DNA from: Marinicella pacifica
GTDB taxonomy: Bacteria; Pseudomonadota; Gammaproteobacteria; Xanthomonadales; Marinicellaceae
Direction: 5' to 3'
Length of the DNA: 64,000 nt
Assembly (NCBI RefSeq): GCF_014636635.1
Contig: NZ_BMEO01000005.1
Coordinates: 25,963 to 89,962, forward strand
Shown here: positions 1-10,012 of the stretch, in pieces
How the letters are laid out: each line of letters starts with the position of its first letter
Position numbering within the stretch: position 1 is the stretch's first letter
Program-made: the position numbers and the translations under genes
Notes under the pieces: generated by a model
Seen by the model: only the letters and a program-made list of their open reading frames with translations
What the model was told of the DNA's origin: nothing
The model's database searches: none

Positions 1-1
1 G

Positions 2-733
2 CATGGTGAGAGTGAGTGGAATTTAGCCAATCGGTTTACCGGCTGGAAGGATGTGGATTTAACCGAAACCGGTCGGGCACAGGCACAACAAGCCGGTGAA
101 TTACTGGCGGCTGAGGGTTTTGAGTTTGATCAGGCCTATACCTCGGTGTTAAAACGCGCCATCAACACCTTACATATCACCATGGCGGAACTGGACCAGC
201 TATGGGTGCCGGTAACACGCAGTTGGCGTTTGAATGAGCGACATTACGGCGCTTTACAAGGGCTCAATAAAGCCGAAACGGCGGCTAAATACGGTGATGA
301 GCAGGTGCATATCTGGCGTCGCAGTTATGCCACACCACCGCCGAAACTGGATTGGGATGATGAGCGCAATGTCTATGGCGATCGACGCTATGCGTCATTA
401 AGTAAAGACCAGATTCCGTTGGGTGAATGTCTGGCGGATACGGTGGAACGGGTGATGCCTTACTGGCAGCAGGTGATTGAACCGGAAATCAAACAAGGCA
501 AACGGCTGATTATTGCCGCCCATGGCAATTCACTGCGCTCGATTGTGAAGTATTTGGATAACATTTCTGATGAAGAGATTTTAAAACTGAATATTCCCAC
601 CGGTGTGCCGTTGGTGTATGAACTGGACGATGATTTAAAACCGATTAACAGTGAATTTTTGGGTGACCCCGAAGAACTGAAAGCCGCCATGGAAGCGGTC
701 GCCAATCAAGGCAAACAAGCACAGAACCAATAA
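2..733 (+). CDS. gpmA: 2,3-bisphosphoglycerate-dependent phosphoglycerate mutase (5' end outside window)
   Basis: Interconverts 3- and 2-phosphoglycerate in glycolysis and gluconeogenesis through a phosphohistidine. The reading frame is already open at base 2 and begins with [12 protein letters not shown], the segment right after the catalytic Arg-His of the family, so only about nine N-terminal codons are missing. Further family marks are [14 protein letters not shown], the [10 protein letters not shown] loop, and the second histidine motif [16 protein letters not shown]. The visible 243 residues fit the usual length of about 250. It lies three bases upstream of dxs, so the two are probably co-transcribed; glycolysis supplies both substrates of Dxs. 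Confidence 0.95.
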   Translation, partial: HGESEWNLANRFTGWKDVDLTETGRAQAQQAGELLAAEGFEFDQAYTSVLKRAINTLHITMAELDQLWVPVTRSWRLNERHYGALQGLNKAETAAKYGDEQVHIWRRSYATPPPKLDWDDERNVYGDRRYASLSKDQIPLGECLADTVERVMPYWQQVIEPEIKQGKRLIIAAHGNSLRSIVKYLDNISDEEILKLNIPTGVPLVYELDDDLKPINSEFLGDPEELKAAMEAVANQGKQAQNQ

Positions 734-736
734 AAG

Positions 737-2650
737 ATGACGAATCAATACCCCATTCTGGACAACATCAGCATTCCGGCAGATTTACGAGAGGTGGATC
801 AGGATAAACTGCCCCAGGTGGCCGACGAACTGCGCCGTTATTTAATCAATCACATTGCCCAATGTGGCGGGCATTTCGGTTCCGGCCTGGGCACAGTGGA
901 ATTAACCGTGGCTTTGCATTATGTGTTTAATACGCCCGATGACCGCATTGTCTGGGATGTGGGTCATCAGGCTTACCCGCATAAAATCCTCACCGGCCGT
1001 AAAGATCGCATCACCACCATCAAACAAAAAGATGGTCTGGCGCCCTTTCCTAAACGCTGTGAAAGTGAATACGACACCTTTGGCGTCGGTCACTCATCGA
1101 CGTCAATCGGTGCGGCTTTGGGCATGGCCTTGGCCTCACAGATTAAAGGCGAAGATCGCCAGTGTGTGGCAGTGATTGGCGATGGCGCCATGACCGCGGG
1201 AATGGCTTATGAAGCCCTCAACCATGGTGGTGAGGTGGATAACGATATTTTGGTGATTCTGAATGAAAACGAAATGTCCATTTCACCGAACGTTGGTGCG
1301 CTGACTAAAATGCTGATAAAAATCGTCAGCGGTCGTACCTACAACCGCATGCGCGAAAAATCCAAACGCATGATGCGGCGCAATTCCTGGCTATGGCGTT
1401 TTTTATCCCGCTGGGAAATTCACACCAAAGGCATGTTTGTGCCCAACACCTTGTTTGAAGAGCTCGGCTTTCATCATTTAGGACCGATTGACGGCCATGA
1501 CACCGAACAACTGGTGAACACCCTGAAAGTGGCCAAAGATATTAAAGGGCCAAAATTACTGCATATTATCACCAAAAAAGGCAAAGGCTATAAACCGGCG
1601 GAAGAAGACCCGATTAAATACCATGCAGTGTCGCCTTTTGACCCGGATAAGGGTATGCAACCGAAGGCGAAACCCAGTAAACCCAGCTACACCGCTATTT
1701 TTGGCCAGTGGTTATGTGATATGGCGCGCCATGATAATTATTTGGTGTGCATTACGCCGGCCATGCGTGAGGGATCGGGTTTGGTGGAATTTTCAAAACT
1801 GTTTCCCAAACGCTATTTTGATGTCGGTATTGCTGAACAACACGCGGTGACTCTGGCTGCCGGGATGGCCTGCGAGGGTATCAAACCTGTGGTGGCGATT
1901 TATTCATCGTTTCTGCAACGCGCCTATGATCAACTCATACACGATGTGGCAATTCAGGATTTAAATGTACTGTTTGCTATTGATCGGGCCGGAGTGGTCG
2001 GACCCGATGGCGCCACCCATGCCGGCAGTATGGATTTAAGCTTTTTGCGTTGTGTCCCGAATATGGTGATAATGGCGCCTGCTGATGAAAATGAATGCCG
2101 CCAAATGCTGTACACCGGTTATGAACACACCGGTCCCGCAGCGGTGCGGTATCCGCGCGGCACCGGTCCCGGTGTGGCCATTGACAGTGAAATGACGGCA
2201 TTGCCAATAGGCGAAGCCAGACGGGTTCGAAAAGGCAACCAACACATTGCTTTTTTGTCTTTTGGCGGCTTACTTGATCAGGTGTTACTGGCGGCAGAAA
2301 AACTGGATGCCGCTGTGGTGGACATGCGTTTTGTCAAACCGCTGGATAAGAACATGATTCAAAAAATAGCCCGCAGTCATGATTTACTGGTGACCGTTGA
2401 GGATAATGTGGTGGCCGGTGGCGCCGGCAGTGCGGTCAATGAAGTACTGCACACACTTAAAATCACCGTGCCGGTGCTCAATTTGGGCTTACCGGATTAT
2501 TTCCAGGATCACGGCAGCCGGGAAGAAGTGTTGGCCGAAGCCGGTCTGGACAGTGACAGCATCCGCCAAACAGTCAAATTATTCAGCCAGGATAAAGCCC
2601 AAAACGCTCAATTGGTCTATTTGCAAAACCATAAGAATCAGCACCTCTGA
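737..2650 (+). CDS. dxs: 1-deoxy-D-xylulose-5-phosphate synthase
   Basis: Thiamine-diphosphate enzyme that condenses pyruvate with glyceraldehyde 3-phosphate to make DXP, the first step of the MEP isoprenoid pathway and a precursor of thiamine and pyridoxal. At 637 aa it has the full family length. Visible motifs: [17 protein letters not shown], the TPP/Mg motif [18 protein letters not shown] with [13 protein letters not shown], the transketolase-like pyrimidine domain [17 protein letters not shown] (about residue 370), and a C-terminal transketolase domain with [11 protein letters not shown]. The ATG at 737 follows the gpmA stop by three bases. A MITE-like element lies just downstream of its stop. 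Confidence 0.97.
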   Translation: MTNQYPILDNISIPADLREVDQDKLPQVADELRRYLINHIAQCGGHFGSGLGTVELTVALHYVFNTPDDRIVWDVGHQAYPHKILTGRKDRITTIKQKDGLAPFPKRCESEYDTFGVGHSSTSIGAALGMALASQIKGEDRQCVAVIGDGAMTAGMAYEALNHGGEVDNDILVILNENEMSISPNVGALTKMLIKIVSGRTYNRMREKSKRMMRRNSWLWRFLSRWEIHTKGMFVPNTLFEELGFHHLGPIDGHDTEQLVNTLKVAKDIKGPKLLHIITKKGKGYKPAEEDPIKYHAVSPFDPDKGMQPKAKPSKPSYTAIFGQWLCDMARHDNYLVCITPAMREGSGLVEFSKLFPKRYFDVGIAEQHAVTLAAGMACEGIKPVVAIYSSFLQRAYDQLIHDVAIQDLNVLFAIDRAGVVGPDGATHAGSMDLSFLRCVPNMVIMAPADENECRQMLYTGYEHTGPAAVRYPRGTGPGVAIDSEMTALPIGEARRVRKGNQHIAFLSFGGLLDQVLLAAEKLDAAVVDMRFVKPLDKNMIQKIARSHDLLVTVEDNVVAGGAGSAVNEVLHTLKITVPVLNLGLPDYFQDHGSREEVLAEAGLDSDSIRQTVKLFSQDKAQNAQLVYLQNHKNQHL

Positions 2651-2727
2651 ATTTGTTATATCATGAGACCTCTGCACAAGTCGTGAATTAAGTAAAAACG
2701 TCTGAAATCCCGAATTTCCGCGTCAGC

Positions 2728-2750
2728 ATAATTCATCTGGAATGAATTAT
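2728..2750. repeat. hairpin with CTGGA loop (MITE insert)
   Basis: Perfect 9-bp stem ATAATTCAT / ATGAATTAT around loop CTGGA. A second hairpin with the same loop and compensating stem changes lies at 58613-58635. Confidence 0.6.
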
Positions 2751-2830
2751 TACGGAAGCCCCGCAGGGGTGAAGCGCAGGGAAGCGCTGAATAAAACTTA
2801 GCAATAGCCTTACGGCCTTGGCTTTTTTTA

Positions 2831-2867
2831 TTCTTAGGCTTCTTGCCTATGGCAAATCGCCTAAGAA
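2831..2867. repeat. nested hairpin inside MITE copy 1
   Basis: TTCTTAGGC (2831-2839) pairs with GCCTAAGAA (2859-2867), and inside it TTGCC pairs with GGCAA. Outer GGCC ends extend the palindrome over the second extra block of the element. It is transcribed between convergent genes and could also act as a terminator. Confidence 0.55.
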
Positions 2868-2967
2868 ACAAAAAGGGCCTATTACTTACGTTTCCTTCCT
2901 TGAACTTCAGAATTTCAATCATTTTTACAATAACTCAGACTTATGCAGAGGTCTCATCATGTCTTAT

Positions 2968-3507
2968 TCAATGGTGCTTGGCCAGAATATAACGGGTCAT
3001 TTCATGCTCCGGATAGTGCCATTTGAGGTAGTTTTTGTAGCTTTGGGTCTTTTTATAGGCACCCTTTTCATCTAGATAATTGATCATCGCCACCAAGGCA
3101 TCAACAAAAGATTCAATCCGTGTTTCCTTGCGCATCAGGCCGTTGATGATGTAAATGGCGTTGTTTTCAAAACCATGGGTGGCGAACACCACACCCAGTT
3201 TACTCAAGGTTTCGTCATCTAAGTTAATGCGCCCCTGGGTGGTGGTCATGTATTTAACAAAATCACCGTGAATTTTTTCACCGGACACATCAAAGCGCAT
3301 TTGCAGGTTAAAATAATCCACTGCCGCTTCATGGTGAAGTTCATCGAAAGGAATGTATTTGCCATACTCAAACCGCAAACGAGCCAAATCCAAGCTATTG
3401 GGGTATTTCACAAAAGTTTTACCCAAAAGTTTCATGGCTTTTTTATATTTGCCTTTCTCAATATATTTTTCAGCCCTGGCAACCGGGTTCATGCGTTTAA
3501 AAAACAC
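2968..3507 (-). CDS. hypothetical protein, TPR-like
   Basis: 179 aa, not recognised. The N-terminal part (about residues 8-45: ARAEKYIEKGKYKKAMKLLG, then KYPNSLDLARLRFEYGKY) has the helix-turn-helix spacing and the small/aromatic pattern of a tetratricopeptide repeat. The rest is predicted helical and charged, without signal peptide or membrane segment, so it is probably cytoplasmic. It converges on dxs with the MITE element between them. Codon use looks like its neighbours. Confidence 0.6.
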   Translation of the reverse strand: MFFKRMNPVARAEKYIEKGKYKKAMKLLGKTFVKYPNSLDLARLRFEYGKYIPFDELHHEAAVDYFNLQMRFDVSGEKIHGDFVKYMTTTQGRINLDDETLSKLGVVFATHGFENNAIYIINGLMRKETRIESFVDALVAMINYLDEKGAYKKTQSYKNYLKWHYPEHEMTRYILAKHH

Positions 3508-3559
3508 GTGTGGCGTATAATCACATAAAAGTGATAGCTTACCAAAAATACCCTTTAAT

Positions 3560-4243
3560 TTATATCATTTGATGGCTGGCCATGGAAAAAGTCTGGCGAT
3601 GACCGATGATAAAGTGATCCAGTACCTTGACATCAATCAATTGTAGGGTTTTTACCAATCGCACCGTCAAATCCCGGTCTGCCTGCGAGGGCTGAACATC
3701 ACCGGAAGGGTGGTTATGGGCAAAGATAATGGCCGCGGCGTTATGACGCAAACAATGTTGTGCCACCACCCTGGGATAAACCTGTGCACTGTTGATACCA
3801 CCGTTAAACAGGTAATCAAAACGCAATAAGCGGTGCTTAGAATTGAGCAATAAACAGGCAAAGCGTTCGTATTCACAGCATTCAAAATTATTCAGTAAAT
3901 AATCATTCACATGCGCCGGATCTGTAAAACTGTGGCTTTCATGCCATTGCTCATTGATGGCACGTTTGACCAGTTCTCCGGCCGCTTGTAATTGTGCGTA
4001 TTTGGCCATACCGAGCCCTTTGACTTGCTTAAATTCATTTAACGATGAGCCCAGAATACCTTTTAAACTACCAAACCGGTTAAGCAACTGCAAAGCCAGG
4101 GTCATGACATCGGTACCGGCGATACCGGTGCGTAAGAAAATGGCCAACAATTCAGCATCGGTTAAATTGGCCGCACCGCTGTGTATTAATTTCTCACGCG
4201 GCCGGTCTTTTCCGGCCATTTCTTTGATCATTGAAGCACCCAT
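3560..4243 (-). CDS. radC: RadC/YeeS-family JAB-domain protein
   Basis: Member of the RadC (UPF0758) family; its cellular role is unsettled despite the old 'DNA repair' name. N-terminal helix-hairpin-helix-like region (LTDAELLAIFLRTG, then VKGLGMAKYAQLQAAGELVKR) followed by a JAB/MPN metalloprotease-like domain with the metal motif FAHNHPSGDVQPSQADRDL near residue 175. At 227 aa it has the usual length. The start may be at 4231 (MIKEMAGKDRPREKL) instead of 4243. It is divergent from dut, as in many gammaproteobacteria, although the coaBC gene that often sits between them is absent here. Confidence 0.9.
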   Translation of the reverse strand: MGASMIKEMAGKDRPREKLIHSGAANLTDAELLAIFLRTGIAGTDVMTLALQLLNRFGSLKGILGSSLNEFKQVKGLGMAKYAQLQAAGELVKRAINEQWHESHSFTDPAHVNDYLLNNFECCEYERFACLLLNSKHRLLRFDYLFNGGINSAQVYPRVVAQHCLRHNAAAIIFAHNHPSGDVQPSQADRDLTVRLVKTLQLIDVKVLDHFIIGHRQTFSMASHQMI

Positions 4244-4544
4244 ATCAGTTAAAGTCCATTGGATAAAAGACCATTATCTTGTCCTAAAACCGGCAATACC
4301 ATCGATATATTCTGATATCGGGTAAGTGCTGATTACATGGAAGTGGCTATGGTCACATCACCAAATACCGCATCTCAATTCTTCTAAAACATGACACAAA
4401 AAGTCACAGTCACCCATAAAATGTCGCTTTAATCGGCTTTAAGCCCTCATTTCAAGTCCTTTTTTTTAAAGGCGTGGAATATTGTCCGACTCTCCATTAA
4501 AATCAATGGTTTGTAAAATTCGCTCAGCGCCACCACTGACATTG
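4244..4544. other. radC-dut divergent intergenic region
   Basis: About 300 bp without a credible gene. It must carry the radC and dut promoters. It holds an inverted repeat CGATAT-N6-ATATCG at 4303-4320 and a T-run before dut at 4460-4468. No riboswitch-like or RNA gene structure was recognised. Confidence 0.4.
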
Positions 4545-5000
4545 ATGACAAAAATCGACCTGAAAATTTTAGATAAACCCTTTCACCGGGAATTTGGTCT
4601 GCCCAATTATGCCACCGAAGGTTCAGCAGGGCTGGATTTGCGGGCTTGTTTAGAACACGAACTCACCCTGGCACCCGGGGAAACCCAATTGATTGCGACC
4701 GGCCTGGCCATTCACATCAAAAACCCTGGGATTGCGGCCATGATTTTACCACGCTCGGGACTCGGTCATAAAAAAGGTCTGGTCCTTGGAAATTTGGTGG
4801 GCTTGATTGATTCTGATTACCAGGGCCAGTTATACGTATCCTGCTGGAACCGTTCCAATCAGGTGGTGACCTTAAACCGGGGTGATCGCATGGCTCAACT
4901 GATTTTTGTGCCGGTGCTACAGGTGCAATTCAATCAAGTGGATTCTTTTGATGATAGCGACCGGGGTGCCGGTGGTTTTGGGCACAGTGGAGTCAGTTAA
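4545..5000 (+). CDS. dut: deoxyuridine 5'-triphosphate nucleotidohydrolase (dUTPase)
   Basis: Hydrolyses dUTP to dUMP and PPi, keeping uracil out of DNA and feeding dTMP synthesis. 151 aa, the size of trimeric dUTPases. Conserved motifs in order: [10 protein letters not shown] (motif 1), [20 protein letters not shown] (2), [15 protein letters not shown] (3), [14 protein letters not shown] (4) and the C-terminal arm [11 protein letters not shown] (5). The start at 4545 ([13 protein letters not shown]) is preferred over an upstream in-frame ATG at 4482, which would add 21 residues absent from the family. The algC start lies 2 bp after the stop, matching the dut-algC operon of pseudomonads. Confidence 0.95.
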   Translation: MTKIDLKILDKPFHREFGLPNYATEGSAGLDLRACLEHELTLAPGETQLIATGLAIHIKNPGIAAMILPRSGLGHKKGLVLGNLVGLIDSDYQGQLYVSCWNRSNQVVTLNRGDRMAQLIFVPVLQVQFNQVDSFDDSDRGAGGFGHSGVS

Positions 5001-5001
5001 T

Positions 5002-7383
5002 ATGGACATCAAAAAATTACTGACCAAAATAAAAAAACCGGAAAATAAAGAACAGCCCGAAGAGACCGCTCAATCCGGAGGTGTAGCTAACCTCATATCT
5101 TTATTAAAAATTAAACCGGCTGATGAGATTTTATGGACCAGCTTCACCTTGGCGGCTTTTGCCATGAGTTTATTTTTTGCTTATTTGGCTTATCACAACC
5201 TGATTTCTGAACGGCTGGAATCGAACTTAAACAACACCGCCGAACAGCTCACACAACAGGTCAATGAGCAGTTAAAAAGTATCAACCAAACCGCGGCGGA
5301 TATTGTCAAACATAACCCTAATAACGCGGATATTGTGGCTTTGATTCAAGAAAAAGTCCCCAACACTTTGCGGGTTTTGCGAGTGTCTGAGCCGATTGAC
5401 GACATCATCCCTGAAACCCAATTCCCGGGCATTAACTACGCCACATTGGATATGCTCAAACAAACCAGCGAACAACAGCAGGAACAGTTACCGGAAATCC
5501 ATTTATACGGTCAAAAAAATCAATACCTCAATTATGTCCTGATTCAACAACCGGAAAAAAGTTACGTTATTATCAGTTACCCGGTCGAACAGCTGGTTAA
5601 TTACGGAAGCATTCACGTTAAAAACGGAGAAGTTAAACTGGTGCAAAAATCCGGTCGGTTCAGTACCGTGACCCTAAAACAATGGGGCAACACCGCGACC
5701 TCAGAATCCACCAACGAACATGAAATTCATATTCCGGATTCTAATTTTTATGTGATATATTCAACTCCGCAAGCGGCTGCAGGCTTATTCAAATTAACCC
5801 TGCTGGGCAGTATAATCGCAACCCTGGCCGGGGTACTCTTAACCGTGGCTTTTTTCTTTAAACGCCGACAAGCCATTGATGAACTGACGGCCAAAAAAGA
5901 ACAACAAGTTAAAAAGAAAACCAGTCATTATGTTCCCCGTCAAAACACGGGAGAAAACATTGACGATCCGGACAAAAAACCCACAGACAGAAAACAAATG
6001 ACCCACAAAAAACACCCTGACCCCTCAATCTTTAAAGCCTATGATATCCGCGGTATTGTCGATAAAACCTTAACCCGTGATGCTGTGATACAAATCGGTC
6101 AGGCGATTGGTACCGAAAACATCAACCGGGGACGTAAATCTTTGGTGGTGGCCCGAGACGGTCGCTTATCCGGCCCGGATTTATTGGAGGCTCTCATTCA
6201 AGGCGTTAAAGCCAGCGGTTGCGATGTGATTAATATCGGTGCAGTGCCCACCGGCGTGTTGTATTTTGCCACCCACCACCTGGAAACCGGTTCCGGTGTG
6301 ATGTTGACCGGCAGTCACAATCCGCCAGAGTACAACGGATTGAAAATTATGTTAGATGGAGAAACCCTGTCAGGCAAACTGATTACCAACCTCTATAACA
6401 TGATTGTTGAGGGTAATTTACTCAGCGGTGACGGCCAGGTTCAGGAACTTGATATTGCCGATGATTACATTGATTACATCAGCTCTGAAATCCAGCTGGA
6501 GAACGAACCCACCGTGGTGGTTGACAGCGGTAATGGTATCGCCGGTCCGATTGCGGTGGACGTGCTGGAAGAAATCGGCTGCAATGTAATTCCACTGCAT
6601 TGTGAAGTGGACGGTGAATTCCCCAATCATCACCCAGACCCAAGCGTGCCTGAAAACTTAGAAGACCTCAAAGCCACTTTAAAATCGGTGGATGCCGATA
6701 TTGGTATTGCTTTTGATGGTGATGGCGATCGACTTGGTGTGGTCACCAAAGAGGGGGAAAACATCTTCCCTGATCGTTTATTGATGCTGTTTGCCAAGGA
6801 TGTACTGATACGCCAACCGGGCTCCAGCATTATTTTCGATGTCAAATGTACCTCCCATTTACCCAAGGCGATTGTTAAACACGGTGGTTTGCCGATTATG
6901 TGGAAAACCGGTCATTCTTTTATGAAAGCCAAACTCAAAGAAACCAATGCCGCTCTGGCCGGTGAAATGAGCGGACACTTTTTCTTTAACGAACGCTGGT
7001 TTGGTTTTGATGATGGAATTTATGCCGCGGCGCGCTTACTGGAAATTCTTGATCAGGAAGAAGACAGCCCACAAGAAGTCTTCGACACCTTGCCCAAAGG
7101 CGTCAGTACCCCGGAACTAAAAGTCGAAATGGCCGAGGGTGAACATTATATGTTTATGAAAGAATTTGAAAACCGGGTTAAATTTGAGGAGGCTAAAATC
7201 ACCACCATAGATGGTATCCGGGCTGATTTTGAAGACGGCTGGGGACTGGTGCGCTGTTCTAATACCACGCCGTGTCTGGTGATTCGTTTTGATGCCGACA
7301 ACGAGGCGGCGCTGGAACGCATTAAAGAATCGTTCCGAACCCAATTATTGAAAGTCAGCGCGGATTTAAACTTACCTTTTTAG
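5002..7383 (+). CDS. algC: membrane-anchored phosphomannomutase/phosphoglucomutase
   Basis: Interconverts mannose- or glucose-6-P and -1-P for polysaccharide and LPS precursors. The 793-aa product has two parts. Residues 1-330 hold a transmembrane helix near 45-63, a periplasmic-looking region with a helical start, a second helix near 265-288 and a basic linker. The C-terminal ~460 residues are a complete alpha-D-phosphohexomutase: TGSHNPPEYNGLK (catalytic serine loop), DGDGDRLGVV (metal), GEMSGH (sugar), RCSNTTPCLVIRF (phosphate). An internal ATG at 5998 (MTHKKHPDPSIFKAYDIRG) would give a soluble 461-aa enzyme of AlgC size. Long AlgC forms with such anchors are known in Xanthomonas/Pseudomonas relatives; dual initiation is inference. 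Confidence 0.9.
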   Translation: MDIKKLLTKIKKPENKEQPEETAQSGGVANLISLLKIKPADEILWTSFTLAAFAMSLFFAYLAYHNLISERLESNLNNTAEQLTQQVNEQLKSINQTAADIVKHNPNNADIVALIQEKVPNTLRVLRVSEPIDDIIPETQFPGINYATLDMLKQTSEQQQEQLPEIHLYGQKNQYLNYVLIQQPEKSYVIISYPVEQLVNYGSIHVKNGEVKLVQKSGRFSTVTLKQWGNTATSESTNEHEIHIPDSNFYVIYSTPQAAAGLFKLTLLGSIIATLAGVLLTVAFFFKRRQAIDELTAKKEQQVKKKTSHYVPRQNTGENIDDPDKKPTDRKQMTHKKHPDPSIFKAYDIRGIVDKTLTRDAVIQIGQAIGTENINRGRKSLVVARDGRLSGPDLLEALIQGVKASGCDVINIGAVPTGVLYFATHHLETGSGVMLTGSHNPPEYNGLKIMLDGETLSGKLITNLYNMIVEGNLLSGDGQVQELDIADDYIDYISSEIQLENEPTVVVDSGNGIAGPIAVDVLEEIGCNVIPLHCEVDGEFPNHHPDPSVPENLEDLKATLKSVDADIGIAFDGDGDRLGVVTKEGENIFPDRLLMLFAKDVLIRQPGSSIIFDVKCTSHLPKAIVKHGGLPIMWKTGHSFMKAKLKETNAALAGEMSGHFFFNERWFGFDDGIYAAARLLEILDQEEDSPQEVFDTLPKGVSTPELKVEMAEGEHYMFMKEFENRVKFEEAKITTIDGIRADFEDGWGLVRCSNTTPCLVIRFDADNEAALERIKESFRTQLLKVSADLNLPF

Positions 7384-7393
7384 GAGATTAACA

Positions 7394-7951
7394 ATGAACT
7401 GGAAAGACACCCCCGATCAATACGGTTTTATTTCTCGTTTTAACCACTGGTTTGCAGCACTCATTGTCATTGTTATGGTGATATTGGGCTTGTACTTCAC
7501 CTCATTGCCCAAAGGCGATGCCCGCAGTTACTGGGCCGGCTGGCATGTTAATTTAGGCGGACTGTTCTTTATATACCTGCTTTTTCGGGTCATGTGGCGC
7601 GCTTTCACCCATTCACCGAAGCCCTTTGAACAGCCGCAACCCTTTAAATTTTTAAGCCAACTGGTGCATGTGGTTTTATTGACCTGTATCGCCATTATGG
7701 CACTCAGCGGACCAATGCTGTTGTTCAGCAATGGTTATGACCTGAATGTGTTCGGCTGGTTCACCATCCCTTCACCCATCGCCACTGAAAACCACGATTT
7801 ACATGAACTGGTGGAAGAGGTTCATGTCATCACCGGCACTGTACTGTGGGTAACCATCATCGTTCACGTACTGGCTTCCTTCAAACACCTCATCACCAAC
7901 AAGGGCGCGGTGATGCACCGTATTTTTAAAAGCCACCCGACAAAGCAATAA
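7394..7951 (+). CDS. cytochrome b561 family protein
   Basis: 185-aa di-heme b-type cytochrome of the bacterial YodB/CybB type, expected to pass electrons from quinol in the inner membrane. Four hydrophobic helices are visible (about 13-32, 47-66, 88-108, 146-166). Candidate heme-ligand histidines occur in FISRFNHWFAALIV, AGWHVNLGGL, and the C-terminal LHELVEEVHVITGT and IVHVLASFKHL. It lies 10 bp after algC on the same strand and converges on the PH-domain gene with a 4-bp gap. Confidence 0.85.
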   Translation: MNWKDTPDQYGFISRFNHWFAALIVIVMVILGLYFTSLPKGDARSYWAGWHVNLGGLFFIYLLFRVMWRAFTHSPKPFEQPQPFKFLSQLVHVVLLTCIAIMALSGPMLLFSNGYDLNVFGWFTIPSPIATENHDLHELVEEVHVITGTVLWVTIIVHVLASFKHLITNKGAVMHRIFKSHPTKQ

Positions 7952-7955
7952 TTCT

Positions 7956-9524
7956 CTACCACACAAAGCGGCTTTCAGCCACTTGTTGGGTGAGGTTTTG
8001 GTAAATCGGCTGAAGCCGTTCATCAAGCACATAGTGCAGACTCACCGGTTGTGACATCACACTGGACCCGGCTGTATCCACGGTTAATCTCGCCATCGTG
8101 TAACGCCGATCAAAAGGGGTTTGGTGCCACTTAATATTTTGTATTTTATGGATATCAACAAACTGTTGCTGATGAAAAAAAACGCCTAATCTTGAACCGA
8201 CCACCTGGCGGTTATGGGTAAAAGCGGCTTTGCGCACATATTGACCCGCATACCACCACGCATAAGGCACCATCATTAACATCATCATGGCCCACCAGGC
8301 ATAAAAGTACGCCAACGGTACCATCAACACCAAAACCAATAACAAGCCTTTTTTAAACACCCGTTTTCTGGCCTCCGGCTCAATGGCTTGCCATTCAATC
8401 TCTGACCAATTCATTTGCGGCTGAATTTGCTTAAGAAAGTCATGGGCTTCAAGTTCAGGAATTAGAGGTGCCAGCCAATGCATACTCATGGCATTGTCTT
8501 CACTGACGCCACCGGCGGTTTCCATCTTGATACTCACCTGGCCAAATATTTTGTGCAGCGGACTTTGTATGATGCGAATAAGCTGAATCCGTTTGATTGG
8601 CACTGTCGCCTGACGGTTGGTGAGTAAACCGGTTTTTATGTGTAAGCGCTGACCTTTTTTATGCAAAGTAAATTCATGAAATTGCAAAAAGGCAATGGCG
8701 ACTGAAATCGCCAATAATATGAAAACACCGGCAACAAACCATAAACCACCATACAAAACCCAGGTTTGCCAGGTCCACATTTCTATATGCAAGCCGCCAA
8801 TAAACTGCGTTAAAAAAACCGTCACCTGCTCGCGCAACGCATCATTCTGAAATAAAAACGAAAATAAAATACCAATCGGCAACAAGGCTTTTAGACTGAT
8901 TAATCCCCGGCGAAATACCTGTTTGGGTGGCATGTGGAACAAGGCCTGTTGTCGAGCGGTTTGTTGCGTCGCTTGATCACCCTGTTCGGAGGAACTATTT
9001 TCCTCAGGACGATCCACATGACTGCTTTTATCAGCAATAAACCGATGCACATAGCGGGCTTGTTCCGTGGTAATAACCCGAATTAAGGCTTCGGGCTTTT
9101 GCCCGGAAGCCGACTCAAGTTGTAATGTGGTCACGTTTAATAACCGGTGTAGGATATTTCGTTCTGTGGTGATATTTTGTATCCGTTCATAAGGCACTTG
9201 ACGCAATGATTTAAACAGAATACCCGACTTCACCACCAAACGATCTTCTTCCAACCAGTAATGGAAGAACCAATACTGAATAATACTGAACAAAGAAAAG
9301 AACACCGCCACACCAATAAATATGCGGTCTTGTAAACCGCCACTGGTGCCTAAAAATGTGACCACCAAAGGGAAAATGCTTTTTTTCGCCACTTCAATAA
9401 ACAAAAACACCGGCGACACCCGTGCCAGACGGTAGCCTGCGGTTTTTAAATCAGACTTCTTTAATGTCTCTTTTGAAGCATCAGGTTGTTCGTCTTTGGA
9501 TTGTTTAATATCTGACTCACTCAA
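7956..9524 (-). CDS. bacterial PH-domain (bPH2/DUF304) membrane protein, YdbT-like
   Basis: 522 aa with three bPH2 modules. Each is preceded by a pair of hydrophobic helices (about 45-95, 220-270 and 370-415) and contains the typical pattern of a basic strand followed by R-I-Q-N-I or K-R-I-Q-L-I: RQVPYERIQNITTERN, ATVPIKRIQLIRII and VDIHKIQNIKWHQTPFDRR. This is the arrangement of Bacillus YdbT, which together with YdbS protects against some antimicrobial peptides. Its start overlaps the preceding YdbS-like gene by 4 bp, so the two are translationally coupled. Confidence 0.85.
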   Translation of the reverse strand: MSESDIKQSKDEQPDASKETLKKSDLKTAGYRLARVSPVFLFIEVAKKSIFPLVVTFLGTSGGLQDRIFIGVAVFFSLFSIIQYWFFHYWLEEDRLVVKSGILFKSLRQVPYERIQNITTERNILHRLLNVTTLQLESASGQKPEALIRVITTEQARYVHRFIADKSSHVDRPEENSSSEQGDQATQQTARQQALFHMPPKQVFRRGLISLKALLPIGILFSFLFQNDALREQVTVFLTQFIGGLHIEMWTWQTWVLYGGLWFVAGVFILLAISVAIAFLQFHEFTLHKKGQRLHIKTGLLTNRQATVPIKRIQLIRIIQSPLHKIFGQVSIKMETAGGVSEDNAMSMHWLAPLIPELEAHDFLKQIQPQMNWSEIEWQAIEPEARKRVFKKGLLLVLVLMVPLAYFYAWWAMMMLMMVPYAWWYAGQYVRKAAFTHNRQVVGSRLGVFFHQQQFVDIHKIQNIKWHQTPFDRRYTMARLTVDTAGSSVMSQPVSLHYVLDERLQPIYQNLTQQVAESRFVW

Positions 9525-10012
9525 ACCGTATCACCCTCCTGAGCCGCCAGTAACTGATCTCTTAATTGATAGGCCTTATCAACAGATAACCCCGGCAAGC
9601 TGGTTTGGGCATAATGGGTACCGGCGGTGTTAACCACCAGTTTCGCCAGCCCATAACGCCGGTCAAGCGGTCCGCTGTTGACATCCACATGCTGTACCCG
9701 GCTGACCGGCACCGCAATCTGATGGCGCCAGAAAACACCGCGTCTGATGGCCAGACAATCTGTATTTAAGTGATACTTATAGTTCAAATACCAGTGTTTT
9801 AAATAGCTTTTAAGTGATACATATAACAGGGCCGCCAACAGCATCCATGCCAGAAGCGCCCAATACCATGCCACAGACCACAATACCCCAAAAACAATGC
9901 TGGGAGCCAATGCAATCAATAAACACATCGCCAATCCAATCCATCGGATAATTCGTAAATAGTCACGCTCCAAAGACTGCATGGCTTGGCTCGGATTGGT
10001 TTTATTTATCAT
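9521..10012 (-). CDS. bacterial PH-domain (bPH2) membrane protein, YdbS-like
   Basis: 163 aa: an N-terminal amphipathic stretch, two membrane helices (about 25-70) and one bPH2 domain with IAVPVSRVQHVDVNSGPLDRRYGLAKLVVNTAGT. Short single-module partner of the three-module protein encoded next. Its start overlaps the SPFH gene stop by 11 bp and its stop overlaps the next start by 4 bp, so the three genes form one compact operon. The partnership with YdbT is known in Bacillus; pairing with an SPFH protein is a context inference. Confidence 0.85.
   Translation of the reverse strand: MINKTNPSQAMQSLERDYLRIIRWIGLAMCLLIALAPSIVFGVLWSVAWYWALLAWMLLAALLYVSLKSYLKHWYLNYKYHLNTDCLAIRRGVFWRHQIAVPVSRVQHVDVNSGPLDRRYGLAKLVVNTAGTHYAQTSLPGLSVDKAYQLRDQLLAAQEGDTV

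Larger units (their letters stand above)
2664..2956. mobile_element. MITE-like palindromic element, copy 1 (293 bp)
   Basis: Ends are inverted repeats: TGAGACCTCTGCACAAGTC on the left and the complement of TGAGACCTCTGCATAAGTC on the right (18 of 19 match). The element is flanked by a direct TCA (2661-2663 and 2957-2959), a likely 3-bp target duplication. The outer 64 and 77 nt match copy 2 at 25568-25728 closely. Relative to copy 2 it carries two extra blocks of roughly 66 nt (about 2728-2793 and 2814-2879) on either side of a shared 20-nt core; both blocks are themselves palindromic. It has no plausible coding sequence. The termini resemble IS5-type ends (GAGACCTTTGCA-like), so mobilisation in trans by such a transposase is an inference. 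Confidence 0.8.

Noticed and set aside
4482..4544. dut start at 4482
   Set aside because: The 21 extra residues are not conserved; 4545 matches the family start.
4244..4544. Missing coaBC between radC and dut
   Set aside because: There is no open frame or remnant of it in the gap; it is presumably elsewhere in the genome, so not reported as a finding.
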